Source: Pseudodesulfovibrio pelocollis
GTDB taxonomy: Bacteria; Desulfobacterota; Desulfovibrionia; Desulfovibrionales; Desulfovibrionaceae
Assembly: GCF_030282845.1 (NCBI RefSeq)
Contig: NZ_JASTWE010000021.1
Span: forward strand, 1-58,534
Reading direction: 5' to 3'
Length of the DNA: 58,534 bases
In this document: piece by piece, positions 43,865-55,983 of the stretch
How positions within the stretch are numbered: the stretch's first letter is position 1
Layout of the letters: every line of letters begins with the position of its first letter
Translations under genes and position numbers: made by a program
The notes under the pieces: model-generated
The model's database searches: none
What the model was told of the DNA's origin: nothing
The model's input: the letters and a program-made list of their open reading frames with translations, nothing else

Positions 43865-43894
43865 GCGGCCGGACGGCTTTGCCCGTCCGGCCGC
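43865..43894 (+). promoter_or_regulatory. Strong 12-bp hairpin between dctP copy 2 and dctQ
   Basis: GCGGCCGGACGG (43865-43876) and CCGTCCGGCCGC (43883-43894) pair perfectly around CTTTGC. With no T-run and the operon continuing, it most likely protects the dctP mRNA and lowers dctQM expression, as in many binding-protein operons. That role is inferred. Confidence 0.6.
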
Positions 43895-43915
43895 CAACGC
43901 GAGGATTCCCGTCTC

Positions 43916-44404
43916 ATGGAAGAATTGAAGAAAGGTCCCCTCGACCGCATGGAGTGGGCCATGCGTACCATCGCCGCCGTCTGCCTCTTTTCCATGGCGC
44001 TGCTCACCGGAACAGACGTGCTCATGCGCGGCGTCTGGAACACGCCCATCTTCGGCTGCGAGGAGATCGTCTCCATCCTGGGCATCGTGGTGGTCGGGTT
44101 CGCCCTGCCCTATGCCCACCAGCAGAAAAGCCACATCGGCGTGGAAATCTTCGTGCGCCGCCTGCCGCGCCGCACCCGCCGCGCGGTCAAGTTGATCACC
44201 ACCACGGCCACCCTGGCCCTGGTGGCCATCGTGGCCTGGCGCATGTACCTGTATGCGCACACCCAGTCCCAGTCGGGCGAGGTCTCCATGAACCTGGAGC
44301 TGCCCGAGTACATGATCATCTACGTGCTCGCCTTCGGCTTCCTGGTCTACGCCCTGTTCCTGGCCCGGGACATAGTCCGCTTCTTCAAGGGCAGGGAGGA
44401 CTAA
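43916..44404 (+). CDS. dctQ: TRAP transporter small membrane subunit
   Basis: A 162-residue inner-membrane protein with four predicted helices. FGCEEIVSILGIVVVGFALPYAHQQKSHIGVE (helix 2 and the loop after it; shown broken as FGCEEIVSILGIV / GFALPYAHQQKSHIG) carries the conserved E-E and HI pattern of DctQ subunits. It bridges the binding protein and the large DctM permease. It is separated from DctM by only one base beyond the stop, so the two are coupled. Confidence 0.92.
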   Translation: MEELKKGPLDRMEWAMRTIAAVCLFSMALLTGTDVLMRGVWNTPIFGCEEIVSILGIVVVGFALPYAHQQKSHIGVEIFVRRLPRRTRRAVKLITTTATLALVAIVAWRMYLYAHTQSQSGEVSMNLELPEYMIIYVLAFGFLVYALFLARDIVRFFKGRED

Positions 44405-44405
44405 C

Positions 44406-45719
44406 ATGGACCCGACCATGGCCGGAATCATCGGCATCGTCGTAATGGTCTTCCTGTTCATGACGCGCATGCCCGTGGCCTTTGTCATGATGCTCGTCGG
44501 CTTTGTGGGCTTCTCCTTGCTCACATCCTGGCGGGGCGGACTAAACCTCATGTCGCGCAACATATACGACGCCTTTGCCTCATACGAATTGTCCACCATT
44601 CCCCTGTTCATCCTCATGGGGCAGATCGCCTTCAACTGCGGCATCTCGAAAAGGCTCTACAACACGGCCTACCACTTCCTGGGCAGCACCCGGGGCGGGC
44701 TGGCCATGGCCACGGTCTCGGCCTGCACCGCCTTTGGCGCGGTCTGCGGCTCCAGCCCGGCCACGGCGGCCACCATGTCCACCGTGGGCATCCCGGAGAT
44801 GAAGCGATACGGCTACGCCAACTCCCTGGCCACGGCCTCGGTGGCCTCGGGCGGCGGGCTGGGTATGATCATGCCGCCCAGCGTGGTGCTAATCATCTAC
44901 GGCGTGCTCACCGAGCAGTCCATCGGTGCCCTCTTCGTCTCGGGCATCTTCCCGGCCTTTCTGCTCACGGCCCTGTTCGTGGGGGCCATCGCCATCCAGT
45001 GCCGGATCAACCCGGCCCTTGGCCCCAAGGGCGAGTCCTTCCCCTGGTCCGCCAAGCTCAAGTCCCTGGCCGGACTCATCGACACCCTGATCATCTTCGC
45101 CCTGGTCATCGGCGGGCTGTTCCGGGGCTGGTTCACGCCCACCGAGGCCGCGTCCATCGGCGTGCTCGGCGTCCTGGCCCTGGCCGTGATCAAGCGCCAG
45201 CTCTCCTGGGGGGCCTTTGTCAACTCGCTGCACGAGACCCTGCGAACCTCGTGCATGGTCATGGTGCTCATCGCGGGCGCGGTGGTCTTCGGCAAGTTTC
45301 TGGCCGTCACGCGCATCCCCTTTGACATCGCCAGCTGGGTCTCGTCCTTTGACATGCCCCACTTCGCCATCATGGCGGCCATCATCCTCATCTACTTCAT
45401 CGGCGGCTGCTTCATGGACTCCCTGGCCCTGATCATGCTGACCATCCCGGTCTTCTTCCCGGTGGTCACCAGCATGGGCTACGACCCCATCTGGTTCGGC
45501 ATCATCATCGTCCTGGTCACCGAGATGGGCGTCATCACCCCGCCGGTGGGCATCAACGTCTACGTGGTCTACGGCATGTGCCAGAAAATCGCGCCCAGCG
45601 TGACCCTGGAGCAGGTCTTCCGGGGCATCGTACCCTTCATGCTGGCCATCATCGTGGGCATCGCCCTGCTCTTCGTCTTCCCGCAGATCATCCTCTACCT
45701 GCCGGGCCTCATGTACTGA
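44406..45719 (+). CDS. dctM: TRAP transporter large permease
   Basis: A 437-residue permease with eleven or twelve helices. Its motifs include ASGGGLGMIMPPSVVLIIYG and TEAASIGVLGVLA, both hallmarks of DctM sodium/substrate sites, and a late TEMGVITPPVGINVYV repeat of the first site. It runs a sodium-driven uptake of an organic acid with DctQ and a DctP protein. GGGAGG lies upstream of the ATG, and a strong hairpin terminator follows. Confidence 0.95.
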   Translation: MDPTMAGIIGIVVMVFLFMTRMPVAFVMMLVGFVGFSLLTSWRGGLNLMSRNIYDAFASYELSTIPLFILMGQIAFNCGISKRLYNTAYHFLGSTRGGLAMATVSACTAFGAVCGSSPATAATMSTVGIPEMKRYGYANSLATASVASGGGLGMIMPPSVVLIIYGVLTEQSIGALFVSGIFPAFLLTALFVGAIAIQCRINPALGPKGESFPWSAKLKSLAGLIDTLIIFALVIGGLFRGWFTPTEAASIGVLGVLALAVIKRQLSWGAFVNSLHETLRTSCMVMVLIAGAVVFGKFLAVTRIPFDIASWVSSFDMPHFAIMAAIILIYFIGGCFMDSLALIMLTIPVFFPVVTSMGYDPIWFGIIIVLVTEMGVITPPVGINVYVVYGMCQKIAPSVTLEQVFRGIVPFMLAIIVGIALLFVFPQIILYLPGLMY

Positions 45720-45741
45720 CCCGGCCCGCCAACGACAAAGA

Positions 45742-45779
45742 AGCCCCGCGCATTCCGGCAAACCGGAATACGCGGGGCT
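45742..45779. terminator. Bidirectional terminator between dctM and ald
   Basis: Seventeen-base arms (45742-45758 and 45763-45779) pair with one mismatch around CAAA, with an AGCCCCGCG outer stem. It lies about 20 bases past the dctM stop and before the convergent ald stop. There is no T-tract. Confidence 0.6.
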
Positions 45780-45832
45780 CTACACTTTGGGACGCGGCGA
45801 CTGGCCGGACGCCGCGTCCCCGGGGAATCTCT

Positions 45833-46936
45833 CTACAGCACGTCTGACGGGGCCACGGCGTCGATGCCCAGAGCCTGACCCACGGCCGGGCAGGTCAGCG
45901 TGCCCTTGTGGGTGTTCAGGCCCAGGGCCAGCCCGGGGTCCTTCCTGAGGGCGTCCATGCCGTCGCGGGCGATGCGCATGGCATAGGGCAGGGTCTGGTT
46001 GACCAGGGCAAAGGTGGAGGTGCGGGGCACCGCGCCGGGCATGTTGGCCACGCCGTAGTGGACCACGCCGTCCACGGTGTAGACCGGGTCGTCATGGGTG
46101 GTGGCCTTGATGGTCTCCACGCAGCCGCCCTGGTCCACGGCCACGTCCACGATGACCGAGCCCTCCTTCATGGTGGGCAGCATCTCGCGGGTGACCAGCT
46201 TGGGGGCCTTGGCCCCGGGCACGAGGACCGCGCCGATGACCAGATCCGCGCCGCGCACTGCGGCCCGGATGTTGGGCTCGGTGGAGGCCATGGTGGTCAG
46301 GCGGCCCTGGAAGATGTCGTCGAGGTACTGCAACCGGCGATGGGAAAGGTCGAGGATGGTCACCTGCGCGCCCATGCCCACGGCGATGCGGGCCGCGTTG
46401 GTGCCGACCACGCCGCCGCCGATGACCACCACCGAGGCCGGAGCCACGCCGGGCACGCCGCCCAGCAGCATGCCGCGCCCGCCCTGGTTCTTCTCAAGAT
46501 AGTGCGCGCCCACCTGGGTGGCCATGCGTCCGGCCACCTCGCTCATGGGGGTGAGCAGCGGCAGGGAGCCGTCGGGCAGGGTCACGGTCTCGTAGGCAAT
46601 GCCCGTGGTGCCCGCCTTGAGCAGGGCGTGGGTCAGGGATTCGGCTGCGGCCAGATGCAGGTAGGTGAAGAGAATGAGGTCGTCGCGCAGGTAGCCGAAC
46701 TCGGACTCCAGCGGCTCCTTGACCTTGATGACCATCTGCGCGCCCCAGGCCTCGGCCGCAGCGACCAGCTTGGCTCCGGCGCTGACGTATTCCTCGTCGC
46801 TCAGGCCGCTGCCCAGGCCCGCGCCAGCCTCCACCAGCAAGGTGTGCCCCTGGCGCACCAGGGTCTCCACTGCGCCCGGCGTCATGGCAACGCGATTTTC
46901 CAGTGTTTTGATTTCCTTGGGAATGCCGATGATCAT
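45833..46936 (-). CDS. ald: Alanine dehydrogenase
   Basis: A 367-residue cytoplasmic enzyme of the usual length that oxidises L-alanine to pyruvate and ammonia with NAD. Motifs: [20 protein letters not shown] (substrate-binding start), [17 protein letters not shown] (Rossmann dinucleotide site) and [12 protein letters not shown]. The C-terminal [17 protein letters not shown] closes the active site. AAGGAG precedes the ATG. It lies 43 bp after an Lrp-family regulator on the same strand, which probably controls it in response to alanine. In sulfate reducers the enzyme lets alanine serve as an electron donor. Confidence 0.96.
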   Translation of the reverse strand: MIIGIPKEIKTLENRVAMTPGAVETLVRQGHTLLVEAGAGLGSGLSDEEYVSAGAKLVAAAEAWGAQMVIKVKEPLESEFGYLRDDLILFTYLHLAAAESLTHALLKAGTTGIAYETVTLPDGSLPLLTPMSEVAGRMATQVGAHYLEKNQGGRGMLLGGVPGVAPASVVVIGGGVVGTNAARIAVGMGAQVTILDLSHRRLQYLDDIFQGRLTTMASTEPNIRAAVRGADLVIGAVLVPGAKAPKLVTREMLPTMKEGSVIVDVAVDQGGCVETIKATTHDDPVYTVDGVVHYGVANMPGAVPRTSTFALVNQTLPYAMRIARDGMDALRKDPGLALGLNTHKGTLTCPAVGQALGIDAVAPSDVL

Positions 46937-46979
46937 GACGGGCTCCTTGGTGTTAAAAAAATCGTCCGCACACGGCGGG

Positions 46980-47492
46980 TTATGCGTTGAACTCTTTGAC
47001 CACGGCCTCGGGCAGAAAGAGCCACTTGCGCCGCGATTTCATGACCACGAAGGACTCGCTGGAGTTGACCCCACCCACCTTGGAGAGGTCCTGGTCCAGA
47101 AAGTCATAAAGGTCTCCGATGTCCTCGGAGCAGACGATCTCCACGATGATGTCGTAGCGGCCCGTGACCACGGCGCACCAGTTGACGCGCGGCAGGGAGC
47201 CGATCTGGGCCAGCTTCTCGTCCAGCTGCTCGTGACTGTGCAGGGAGATGCCCACCAGGGCCACGGTCAGCCCACGCGCCTTCATGGGGTCGATGAGTCC
47301 GGCGATGCGGAGCACGCCAGCGGCCATGAGATTCTTCAGGCGCGAGCGCACCGTGGGCGCGGTCACGCCCATCTCCTCGGCCACCTTGCCGGGTGAGAGC
47401 TGTCCGTCAGCGGTCAGGGCCGCCACCAGCTTCCTGTCATGGGGGTCGAGGGGATGTTTCACCTTGGTCCTCTCCGGGCTGCCTTCTTTCAT
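46980..47492 (-). CDS. Lrp/AsnC-family regulator (probably of ald)
   Basis: A 170-residue regulator. Residues 13-65 are an AsnC-type helix-turn-helix (DPHDRKLVAALTADG, then MGVTAPTVRSRLKNL), and residues 75-155 are a RAM ligand-binding domain with TGRYDIIVEIVC. It lies directly upstream of ald, like the AldR-type regulators that respond to alanine. A good promoter is seen upstream. Confidence 0.93.
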   Translation of the reverse strand: MKEGSPERTKVKHPLDPHDRKLVAALTADGQLSPGKVAEEMGVTAPTVRSRLKNLMAAGVLRIAGLIDPMKARGLTVALVGISLHSHEQLDEKLAQIGSLPRVNWCAVVTGRYDIIVEIVCSEDIGDLYDFLDQDLSKVGGVNSSESFVVMKSRRKWLFLPEAVVKEFNA

Positions 47493-47514
47493 TCTGAAAT
47501 TCTCGTTGGGTATT

Positions 47515-47543
47515 TTTTATCGAAAGGATAAATTCATTGTCAA
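47515..47543 (-). promoter_or_regulatory. Promoter of the lrp-ald unit
   Basis: On the minus strand TTGACA (47543-47538) and ATAAAA (47520-47515) are 17 bases apart in an AT-rich island, about 25 bases before the regulator ATG. The -35 is a perfect consensus. Confidence 0.6.
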
Positions 47544-47595
47544 CTTGTTTTTGATTTGGAAGCCGCCCCACCCCATCAGCGCAGCAGAAGGCACA

Positions 47596-47638
47596 GGCCC
47601 GCCCGCACGGGCGATCCCCTTGCCGACGCGGGCGGCCC
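47596..47638 (-). terminator. GC-rich hairpin after the hybrid kinase
   Basis: GGCCCGCCCGC (47596-47606) pairs with GCGGGCGGCCC (47628-47638) with a one-base bulge, immediately past the kinase stop at 47640. The loop is long (21 bases) and can form an inner stem. Confidence 0.45.
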
Positions 47639-47639
47639 G

Positions 47640-49799
<2,160 letters not shown>

Positions 49800-49937
49800 G
49801 GCGTGCCCTCCGGCGCAGCCCGGCCCTGCGGACCGGGTACGCCTGTTTTCCAGAACATACTGAAACGCCCGGGAAAAGGAAAGGGCGGGACCGGGCACGA
49901 TCTCCCGCCGCCCGCCCCGCCCATTGCGTTCATTGCC

Positions 49938-49956
49938 GCCGGGAATCATGCCCGGC
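49938..49956 (-). terminator. Short hairpin after the TPR-SPOR gene
   Basis: GCCGGG (49938-49943) pairs with CCCGGC (49951-49956) about 20 bases past the minus-strand stop at 49978. It lies in a 178-base gap that otherwise shows no gene and must hold the kinase promoter. Confidence 0.35.
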
Positions 49957-49977
49957 TTCACGTCCCTTTCCGGCCGG

Positions 49978-51336
49978 TCACAGGCGCTCGCCTTGGGCCG
50001 AGGGAATCGCCCGCTCGTAGACCGTGGCCCGCTCAAGGTCGAGGGCGGCCAGCACGTCGGGCCGGTCGGCCTGGGCCTCGGCCACGGAAGCGTAGCTCCC
50101 CACCAGCACACGGAACCAGACGCCCTTGTCGCCCAGATCGATCCGGTTGACCCACGGCTCGTACCCCTTCTGGCGCAGCGTGGCGCAGTGGGCAAAGGCG
50201 TCGTCGTGATCCCGCCACGAGCTGACGTGCAGCCCGTAGGTCTTTATGTCGTCCCCGAGACCTTGCTCCGTGCCGCTGGCACTGGCAGGGACATGCGCGA
50301 TGGTGCGCACATCCCCCCGCAGAGACGGGCCTGCGGCGGCGGGTGTTGCCGCAGGCCCGTGGGGGGGCTGCCCGGCGTCGGGGAAAGACGCCTTGGGCAG
50401 CGGGTTCGGGGTGGAACCATCCATGGAACGCGCGGCGGCCGACTTGCGGAAACGGGCGGCAAGCCTGGCGCGGTTGAGATTTTCGGCGGCCATGACGTAG
50501 TAGCTGGGGGCCAGCTCCACGGCCCGCTCGAAATAGGGCACGGCCTTTTCCGGCTGATCGTCGGTCAGCAGCACATAGCCCAGGTTGTTGTTGGCCCGGG
50601 CGTCGCCGCCCGCATACTTGAAGGACTCCAGGGCCTCGTCCAGCCTGTCGAGCCGGACCAGGGCCAGGCCCAGGTTGTTGTAGGTGCGGGCCGAGACGGA
50701 CCCGGCCTTGAGGGCGCGGCGCAGCGCGTCCACGGCCAGGCCGTATTCCCCGCGCGCGATGTGGACCACGCCGAGGTTGTTGTATATCTCGGCCGCGCCC
50801 TCGCCCTGGTGCAGGTCCAGGGCGGCCGTGTAGTGGGCTGCGGCCCGGTCATGGTCCCCGGCCCGGTCGTTGAGGATGCCAAGATAGCTGTTGGCCTTCC
50901 ACAGCAGGGGATCGAGGCGCACGGCCTTTTCCAGGTGCGTGCGCGCCTCGTCATACAGCCCGGCCCTGAAATAGACCGCCCCGGCAGCGCCGTTGGCCCC
51001 GGCGTGATCCGGGTCGCGCGAGAGCACTTCGAGGTATTCGGCCAGGGCCTGCTCATCGAGCCCCTTGGCCACCAGCAGGTCGGCCTTCTTGACCCGTGCG
51101 GCCAGGGCGTCCGGGTCAAGGGCGATGGCCTTGTTGTAGTGCATGAAGGCCATCTCGGGCTTGTCGCGGCGCAGATAGCCATCGCCCACCTGCTCGTGCT
51201 GGGCCGGGGTCAGGGTGATGGGCCCCTCCTCGCCGTAGGCGAACTCCTTGAACGACTGGTCGCGCTTGGACGCCGCGCATCCGCCGAGGATCAGCCCGGC
51301 CAGCAGCAGCGTCATGATGACGATGTGACTCTTCAT
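49978..51336 (-). CDS. TPR-SPOR lipoprotein of the Tad cluster (TadD-like)
   Basis: A 452-residue lipoprotein with lipobox L-G-G-C near residue 20. Residues 45-310 are about seven tetratricopeptide repeats (AFMHYNKAIALDPDA, YNNLGVVHIARGEYGLAVDAL and others). A Pro/Ala-rich linker leads to a C-terminal SPOR domain (about 370-445; YGLHVSSWRDHDDAFAHC, FRVLVGSYASVAEA). TPR lipoproteins such as TadD act in Flp pilus assembly; a SPOR domain, which usually binds denuded peptidoglycan, is an unusual addition. GGAG lies seven bases before the ATG at 51336. It is 49 bp after tadC on the same strand. Confidence 0.85.
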   Translation of the reverse strand: MKSHIVIMTLLLAGLILGGCAASKRDQSFKEFAYGEEGPITLTPAQHEQVGDGYLRRDKPEMAFMHYNKAIALDPDALAARVKKADLLVAKGLDEQALAEYLEVLSRDPDHAGANGAAGAVYFRAGLYDEARTHLEKAVRLDPLLWKANSYLGILNDRAGDHDRAAAHYTAALDLHQGEGAAEIYNNLGVVHIARGEYGLAVDALRRALKAGSVSARTYNNLGLALVRLDRLDEALESFKYAGGDARANNNLGYVLLTDDQPEKAVPYFERAVELAPSYYVMAAENLNRARLAARFRKSAAARSMDGSTPNPLPKASFPDAGQPPHGPAATPAAAGPSLRGDVRTIAHVPASASGTEQGLGDDIKTYGLHVSSWRDHDDAFAHCATLRQKGYEPWVNRIDLGDKGVWFRVLVGSYASVAEAQADRPDVLAALDLERATVYERAIPSAQGERL

Positions 51337-51385
51337 GCCGTGTCTCCTTTTTGCCCGCCTGTTGACCATCTTCGGCCCTGGTCCG

Positions 51386-52354
51386 TCACATCTCGATCCG
51401 TGCGAACACGTCGATGAACAGGATGACGGCCGGGCCCATGATGGCCACGAACAGGGCGGGCAGTATGAATCCCACCAGCGGCAGCAGGAGCAGCACGGGC
51501 AGCTTTGCAGCCCGCTCCTCGGCCCGCTGCGACCGCTTGGTGCGCATGGCGTCCGAGTACACCCGCAGGGTGCGCCCGACGCTGATGCCGAAAATATCCG
51601 CCTGGACCAGCAGCGAGGTCAGGCTGTTCAGGTCGTCGAGCCCCACCCGGTCGGCCAGCGCCCGGAGCGCGTCGCCGCGCCCCTTGCCCGCCCGCAGCTC
51701 CAGGGTCAGCAGCTTGAGTTCCGCGCTGATGACCGGGCCGGAGGTGCGCGTTTCAAGGCAGACCCGGTCCAGGGCCTGGTCAAGCCCCATGCCGGACTCC
51801 ACGCAGACCACCAGCAGGTCCAGGGCGTCCGGCAGCTCGTTGGCCACGGCCAGTTGCCGCTTGCGGATGCGCCGCCTGATCCACAGCTCGGGGCCGTAGA
51901 CACCCAGGGCGGCCAAGCCCACGGCCACGAAACAGGTCAGGGCCACGGACATCTCCACCAGCCCGAGGAGGCGCGCCCCCAGGAACAGGGCGGGCAGACC
52001 GAGGGCCAGAACCGCCTTGGTCCCCTGAAATATTGTCACTGCGCCGGAGGAGCGCAGCCCGGCCTGGACGAGGGCCCGGCGCACCCGGTTGGCCTCGTCC
52101 GCGTCCCGGGGTGCCACTCTGGAGCCCAGCCCCTCGAAGAATCCCCGCACAGCCCGGCGCAGATCGCCGGACAGGGATCGCCCCCTGCCCGCCGAGACCG
52201 ACCCGTCCGGGGCCGACCTGTCCGGGGCCATCTGCTCGCGCAGCCGCGCCGCCTGGCCCGCGCCGCCCAGGTAGGCGACCACGCCCAGCCCGGCCACCAG
52301 CACGGTGGCAAAGGCGAGCCCAGCGGCGATGAGGGGGATGAGCGCGCTGTCCAT
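51386..52354 (-). CDS. tadC: Tad pilus inner-membrane platform protein TadC
   Basis: A 322-residue protein with an N-terminal membrane segment, a cytoplasmic type II secretion F-type domain (about 140-270; NELPDALDLLVVCVESGMGLDQAL, written as NELPDALDLL / VVCVESGMGLDQAL) and two C-terminal helices. With TadB it forms the membrane platform on which the TadA ATPase drives Flp pilus assembly. It lies 12 bp after tadB. Confidence 0.92.
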   Translation of the reverse strand: MDSALIPLIAAGLAFATVLVAGLGVVAYLGGAGQAARLREQMAPDRSAPDGSVSAGRGRSLSGDLRRAVRGFFEGLGSRVAPRDADEANRVRRALVQAGLRSSGAVTIFQGTKAVLALGLPALFLGARLLGLVEMSVALTCFVAVGLAALGVYGPELWIRRRIRKRQLAVANELPDALDLLVVCVESGMGLDQALDRVCLETRTSGPVISAELKLLTLELRAGKGRGDALRALADRVGLDDLNSLTSLLVQADIFGISVGRTLRVYSDAMRTKRSQRAEERAAKLPVLLLLPLVGFILPALFVAIMGPAVILFIDVFARIEM

Positions 52355-52366
52355 GGTCTCCGTCCT

Positions 52367-53341
52367 CTATACCTTGATGTTGACCATGCGGCGCATGATG
52401 ACGATGCCGATGATCATTGAGGCCACCGCGCCCCAGGCCATGGAGCGCCCAAGCTCGTTGGTCCACAGCAGGCTGATGTAGCCCGGGTTGATGAAATAGA
52501 GCACGCCCGCGATGAAGAAGGGCAGGGCCGAGAGGAGCAGGGCCGAGATGCGTCCCTCGGCCGAGAGCACCCGGACCTTGCCGAAGAGGACGAAGCGCTC
52601 GCGCACCAGCCGGGCGATGTTGCCCACGATCTCGGCCAGGTTGCCGCCGGTTTCGCGCTGGATGTTGACCGAGACCACGAAGAACTTGAGGTCTTCCACG
52701 TCCACCCGGGCCTGGAGGTTGGCCAGGGCGCGGTCCACGTCCAGGCCGTAGTTGATCTCGTCGATGGTCTTGCCGAACTCGCTGCCGATGGGGTCCGCGA
52801 ACTCGCCCGAGACCATGCGCATGGCCCCGCCAAAGGTGTGGCCGGACTTGAGGGCGCGGCTCATGAGGTCCAGCGCCTCGGGCAGCTGCGTCTGGAAGCG
52901 GCCCATGCGCCGGGCCTTGCGTCGGCGCAGATACCAGAGCGGTAGGGAGCCGAGCAGCCAGGCCAGGACCATGCCCACCCACAGCCGGTCGCCCAGAGCG
53001 AGGCCCGCGTAGGCCCCCATGAGGCCGAGCAGGCCGCAGGCGAGCAGGTACACGCCCGCCGTGCCCCGGGCATCGGCCTGGGCGATGGTCCGCCTGAGGT
53101 TGGCGGCAAGCCGGACGTTGGCGAGCATCCGGTTGAGCCAGGGCATGGCGCTCATGTCGGCGCGCCTGCGCAGCAGATCGAGGCTCGCGGCCTCGCTGCC
53201 GGTCATGGCAAAGCGGTGCAGGCGACGCTGGGCCCGCTCGCGGGCGGCGTCCCGGCCCGAGCGCAGCAGCGAGACCACGCCCGTGACCAGCAGAAAGACG
53301 ATGAATCCGCCGCCAAGGGCCACCAGCAGCGACACGGTCAT
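52367..53341 (-). CDS. tadB: Tad pilus inner-membrane platform protein TadB
   Basis: A 324-residue paralogue of TadC. TM1 is at residues 5-22, two helices are near 90-135, the F-type domain spans about 145-270 ([19 protein letters not shown], and [18 protein letters not shown]), and helices near 275-315 close it. Its ATG overlaps the tadA stop (ATGA), fixing it in the operon. Confidence 0.93.
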   Translation of the reverse strand: MTVSLLVALGGGFIVFLLVTGVVSLLRSGRDAARERAQRRLHRFAMTGSEAASLDLLRRRADMSAMPWLNRMLANVRLAANLRRTIAQADARGTAGVYLLACGLLGLMGAYAGLALGDRLWVGMVLAWLLGSLPLWYLRRRKARRMGRFQTQLPEALDLMSRALKSGHTFGGAMRMVSGEFADPIGSEFGKTIDEINYGLDVDRALANLQARVDVEDLKFFVVSVNIQRETGGNLAEIVGNIARLVRERFVLFGKVRVLSAEGRISALLLSALPFFIAGVLYFINPGYISLLWTNELGRSMAWGAVASMIIGIVIMRRMVNIKV

Positions 53342-54744
53342 GACCGCCTCCCGGCCCCGGTCTTGTCCAGAGGCGAGACGTCAAACATATCCCGGGGCAG
53401 CGGGCGGCCCATGCGCTCCAGCTTGGTTGCGAACCTGGGGCGGATGCCCCGGGCGGTGAAGTGGCCCTCCACCCTGCCCTCGGCGGTGACTCCGGTCTGC
53501 TCGTAGGCGAATATCTCCTGCATGGTGATCATCTCGCCCTCCATGCCCGTGACCTCCTGGATGGAGACCACCTTCCTGCTGCCGTCCACCAGCCGGGTGG
53601 CCTGGATGATCACGTCGATGGCCGAGGAGATATAACGCTTCATGGACAGGGGCCCGAGGTTGAGCCCGGCCATGGAGACCATGGTCTCAAGGCGCATGAG
53701 GGCGTCGCGCGGGGTGTTGGCGTGGACCGTGGTCAGGGAGCCGTCGTGACCGGTGTTCATGGCCTGGAGCATGTCCAGGGCCTCTGAGGCGCGCACCTCG
53801 CCCACGATGATGCGGTCGGGCCGCATGCGCAGGCAGTTCTTGACCAGTTCACGCTGGGTGATCTCGCCGCGCCCCTCGATGTTGGCCGGGCGGGTCTCCA
53901 GCCGGACCACATGGTCCTGCTTGAGCTGGAGTTCGGCCGCGTCCTCGATGGTGACGATGCGCTCGTCCTCGGGGATGCTGCGAGACAGGCAGTTGAGCAG
54001 CGTGGTCTTGCCCGAGCCGGTGCCGCCGGAGATGACCACGTTGAGCCGCGCCCTGACGATGCCGTCCATGACCTGGGCCATGGCCTCGGTCAGGGAGTCA
54101 AAGGCGATGAGGTCCGACGTCTCCAGCGGGTCCTTGGAAAACTTGCGGATGGACAGGGACGGGCCGTCGATGGCCAGGGGCGGGATGATGGCGTTGACCC
54201 GCGAGCCGTCGAGCAGGCGCGCGTCCACCAGGGGCTGCGACTCGTCGATGCGCCGCCCCACCAGGGAGACGATGCGGTCGATGATCTTGCGCAGGTGGTC
54301 GTCGTCCTTGAACCTGGCCGGGGTCAGCTCCAGCTTGCCCGAGCGTTCCACATAGATCCGGCGGTAGCCGTTGACCAGGATGTCGTTGACCGTGGGGTCC
54401 TTGATGTAGGGTTCCAGCGGCCCCAGGCCGATGACCTCGTCCTGGACCTCGGCCAGCATCCGCTTGCGCTCGGCCAGGTTGAGGGGCGCGTTCTGGAACT
54501 CCTCCCAGAGCAGTCCCTCGGCCACCCGGGCCACCTCGGCGCGCATGTCGACCTCGCTCAGGGTGTCCAGGAGCGAGAGGTCTATCATGTCGATGAGCCG
54601 GTCGTGGATGCGCGTCTTGATCTCGAAGTAATGGTCGGCCATGTCCACGCGGGCGGGCCGGGGCGCGCCGTGGGCCGAGCCCTTGGTCGCCGTGGGGCCA
54701 GCGGCTCTGGCGGACTTGCCGCCCAGCAGGGCTGCCAGGCTCAT
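53338..54744 (-). CDS. tadA: Tad/Flp pilus assembly ATPase TadA (CpaF)
   Basis: A 468-residue secretion ATPase of the GspE/VirB11 superfamily. An N-terminal all-helical domain (about 40-130) precedes the RecA core. Walker A is [13 protein letters not shown] near 238, followed by the Asp box ([12 protein letters not shown]), Walker B ([17 protein letters not shown]) and a His box ([13 protein letters not shown]). It powers Flp pilin assembly and retraction from the cytoplasmic face. It overlaps cpaE upstream and tadB downstream by four bases each. Confidence 0.96.
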   Translation of the reverse strand: MSLAALLGGKSARAAGPTATKGSAHGAPRPARVDMADHYFEIKTRIHDRLIDMIDLSLLDTLSEVDMRAEVARVAEGLLWEEFQNAPLNLAERKRMLAEVQDEVIGLGPLEPYIKDPTVNDILVNGYRRIYVERSGKLELTPARFKDDDHLRKIIDRIVSLVGRRIDESQPLVDARLLDGSRVNAIIPPLAIDGPSLSIRKFSKDPLETSDLIAFDSLTEAMAQVMDGIVRARLNVVISGGTGSGKTTLLNCLSRSIPEDERIVTIEDAAELQLKQDHVVRLETRPANIEGRGEITQRELVKNCLRMRPDRIIVGEVRASEALDMLQAMNTGHDGSLTTVHANTPRDALMRLETMVSMAGLNLGPLSMKRYISSAIDVIIQATRLVDGSRKVVSIQEVTGMEGEMITMQEIFAYEQTGVTAEGRVEGHFTARGIRPRFATKLERMGRPLPRDMFDVSPLDKTGAGRRS

Positions 54745-55967
54745 GACGCCACCTCGGCCACGTCAGTGCGCCTTGTCCCGCCCGAACGGTTCGCCAGCCC
54801 TGACGGAGCCGGGGTGCGCCGCCTGCCGAAGAGCGAGCCCAGGAACGAGGCGCGCTGCGGCTCGGCGGCCGGGCGATGATCCAGTTCGGCCGCCAGGCCT
54901 TCGATGGCCCGCGAGGCGGGCGAGCGGGGGAAGGCAGCCACCAGGGGCGTGCCCTGGTTCAGGGCGGACAGGGCCGAGGCGAAATCGTCGGGCACCACCC
55001 AGGCGATGTCGCGGCCCAGGGCCTCGGCCGCCTCAATGACCCCGATGGTCGCGTCGCGGGGCACGCGCAGGGCCGCCAGCCGCAGCCGGTCGTCCAAGCC
55101 GTGCTGCCGGACGCCCTCCAGCACCCGGGCCGCACTGGCCAGGCAGGGCAGGGTCAGGTGCAGGGGCACGCACAAGTCGTCGGCCCGCTCCAGTTCGACG
55201 GGCATCGCGCCCGCCAGATGGGCGGCATCGGGCCAGGCCGAGTCCACGACCACGAAATCATAGTCATGCCGCGCCTGCTCCAGGATCATGCCCAGGGACG
55301 CCTCGTCGGGCCGCTCGCCGTGATCCGGCCCGGGCAGCACGGCCAGCCCGGAGCCGTGTTCGGCCACCACGGTGCGCAGGTAGGTGGCGTCCAGCCGGGA
55401 GATGTCCTCCATCAGGTGGCCCCATGTATACTCGTGCTTCAGGTCCAGAAAGAACGGGATTTCGCCCACCGGGCGGCGCAGGTCCAGGAGCAGGGTCCGG
55501 CCCGGGGCGCGGCGGTTGAGGCACCAGGCCAGGCTGGTGGCCAGGGTGGACCCGCCGAGCCCGGGCTTGCACCCGGCCACGGTGACGATGCGGCCGCCCT
55601 CGCCCGTTTCGCCGCCCGCGTCCCTCCGCATGACCGTGCGCATGACCGCGGCCCGGAACTCTTCCTCGTCCACCGGAAAGGACAGAAACTCGCGGATGCC
55701 GCTGCGCATGGCCCGGATGAGCAGATCAGAGTCAGCGGCCCGGCCGGTCAGATACACATCCTCCACCCGGCCCGATTCCAGGGCCTGGATGATCTGGGGC
55801 AGGTCCTCGTCCACGCCCTCGCCCGGCTCGTACACGAGCACGCCGGCCTCGTCCGCTTCCGGGTCGGCCAGCCGCACCAGATAGCTGGCGGCCACCATGC
55901 GCTCGATGCGCCTGCGCTCCTCGCGGTCTGTCACGGCCAGCGTGACGGGCATGATCCTGTTGCTCAT
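54741..55967 (-). CDS. cpaE: CpaE/TadZ-like pilus localisation ATPase
   Basis: A 408-residue protein. Residues 1-125 are a receiver-like domain without a clear phosphoacceptor. Residues 135-390 are a ParA/MinD-type domain whose P-loop reads [13 protein letters not shown], so the central Lys of the usual GKT is Gly. This is the atypical form seen in some TadZ/CpaE proteins, which bind nucleotide poorly but still place the pilus at its cell pole. The ATG at 55967 has GGGGGAG just upstream; a frame extending to 56090 is likely spurious. It overlaps tadA. Confidence 0.88.
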   Translation of the reverse strand: MSNRIMPVTLAVTDREERRRIERMVAASYLVRLADPEADEAGVLVYEPGEGVDEDLPQIIQALESGRVEDVYLTGRAADSDLLIRAMRSGIREFLSFPVDEEEFRAAVMRTVMRRDAGGETGEGGRIVTVAGCKPGLGGSTLATSLAWCLNRRAPGRTLLLDLRRPVGEIPFFLDLKHEYTWGHLMEDISRLDATYLRTVVAEHGSGLAVLPGPDHGERPDEASLGMILEQARHDYDFVVVDSAWPDAAHLAGAMPVELERADDLCVPLHLTLPCLASAARVLEGVRQHGLDDRLRLAALRVPRDATIGVIEAAEALGRDIAWVVPDDFASALSALNQGTPLVAAFPRSPASRAIEGLAAELDHRPAAEPQRASFLGSLFGRRRTPAPSGLANRSGGTRRTDVAEVAS

Positions 55968-55983
55968 GGCTCCCCCCGGACCG

